From Acidimicrobiia bacterium (lineage in GTDB: Bacteria > Actinomycetota > Acidimicrobiia > IMCC26256 > JADLDD01), in NCBI GenBank assembly GCA_020846855.1, contig JADLDD010000039.1:1-64000 (forward strand): a DNA stretch of 64,000 bases, written 5' to 3'. The notes under the pieces were generated by a model that was given only the letters and a program-made list of their open reading frames with translations, was not told where the DNA came from and did no database searches. Shown here in pieces: positions 63,821-64,000 of the stretch (positions within the stretch are counted from its first letter, which is position 1; each line of letters starts with the position of its first letter). The position numbers and the translations under genes were made by a program.

Positions 63821-64000
63821 CGTGACCGGCGGGGCCCGGCGAGCGGGCCTGCTCGGCCCGCGCGTCTCGGCCACGACGGGCGTCGCCACCGCGGCGGCGC
63901 TCGTCGCGCTGGTGGTCTTCGGGCTGGCGATCGCCCCGCCCGACGAGATCCAGGGCGACGCGCAGCGGATCATGTACCTCCACGTCCCGGCGGCCTGGGC
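63821..64000 (+). CDS. ccmC: Cytochrome c assembly protein CcmC-like, truncated by window edge
   Basis: ALVVFGLAIAPPDEIQGDAQRIMYLHVPAAW: typical CcmC N-terminus. Confidence 0.85.

Noticed and set aside
1-64000. tRNA, rRNA, tmRNA, RNase P RNA, transposases, integrases, toxin-antitoxin or phage genes
   Set aside because: Scanned for by eye; no recognisable cloverleaf, conserved RNA core or mobile-element protein motif found. A tRNAscan-SE/Infernal run would be decisive.

Overview
This is a GC-rich (~70%+) bacterial chromosomal window. Composition, gene families (MtrAB-LpqB-like locus, class E sortase, frequent GTG starts) and near-leaderless starts suggest Actinomycetota; this is inference. 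It is densely coded, with about 55 supportable CDSs. I found no tRNA, rRNA, CRISPR array, transposase or phage gene. Recognisable content: edge-truncated anSME-like radical SAM protein, nitronate monooxygenase, GH3 glycosidase, PlsC-like acyltransferase plus ceramidase-like protein, FMO/BVMO, RDD protein plus a 9-residue-repeat protein, TetR-AlkB, PhoD, an MtrA-MtrB-LpqB-like two-component locus, two FtsX-type ABC exporters, a CsoR/CstR-like repressor facing an MMPL transporter, a FIST plus PAS-GGDEF-EAL pair, penicillin-acylase-family Ntn hydrolase, SdsA1-like MBL alkylsulfatase, acyl-CoA metabolism genes, class E sortase, and the start of a ccmABC operon. Most interesting accessory region: ~43.0-48.4 kb. 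It encodes a membrane-tethered ECF sigma factor (sigma2/sigma4, HxxxCxxC zinc finger, TM helix, Thr/Pro stalk, lectin-like C-terminal domain), flanked by two proteins with degenerate GGDEF domains and followed by two paralogous TM/stalk/Ig-like proteins. A mutually exclusive hairpin pair lies directly upstream of one RBS. Second candidate: 54.2-57.2 kb, a structured leader RNA with an RBS hairpin preceding a 29-aa peptide and two membrane HD-GYP-like proteins that have lost catalytic motifs. Also notable: a triple tandem hairpin repeat at 2.4-2.6 kb and a large intergenic hairpin at 53.1 kb. All homology calls come from reading translated sequence; no database search was run.
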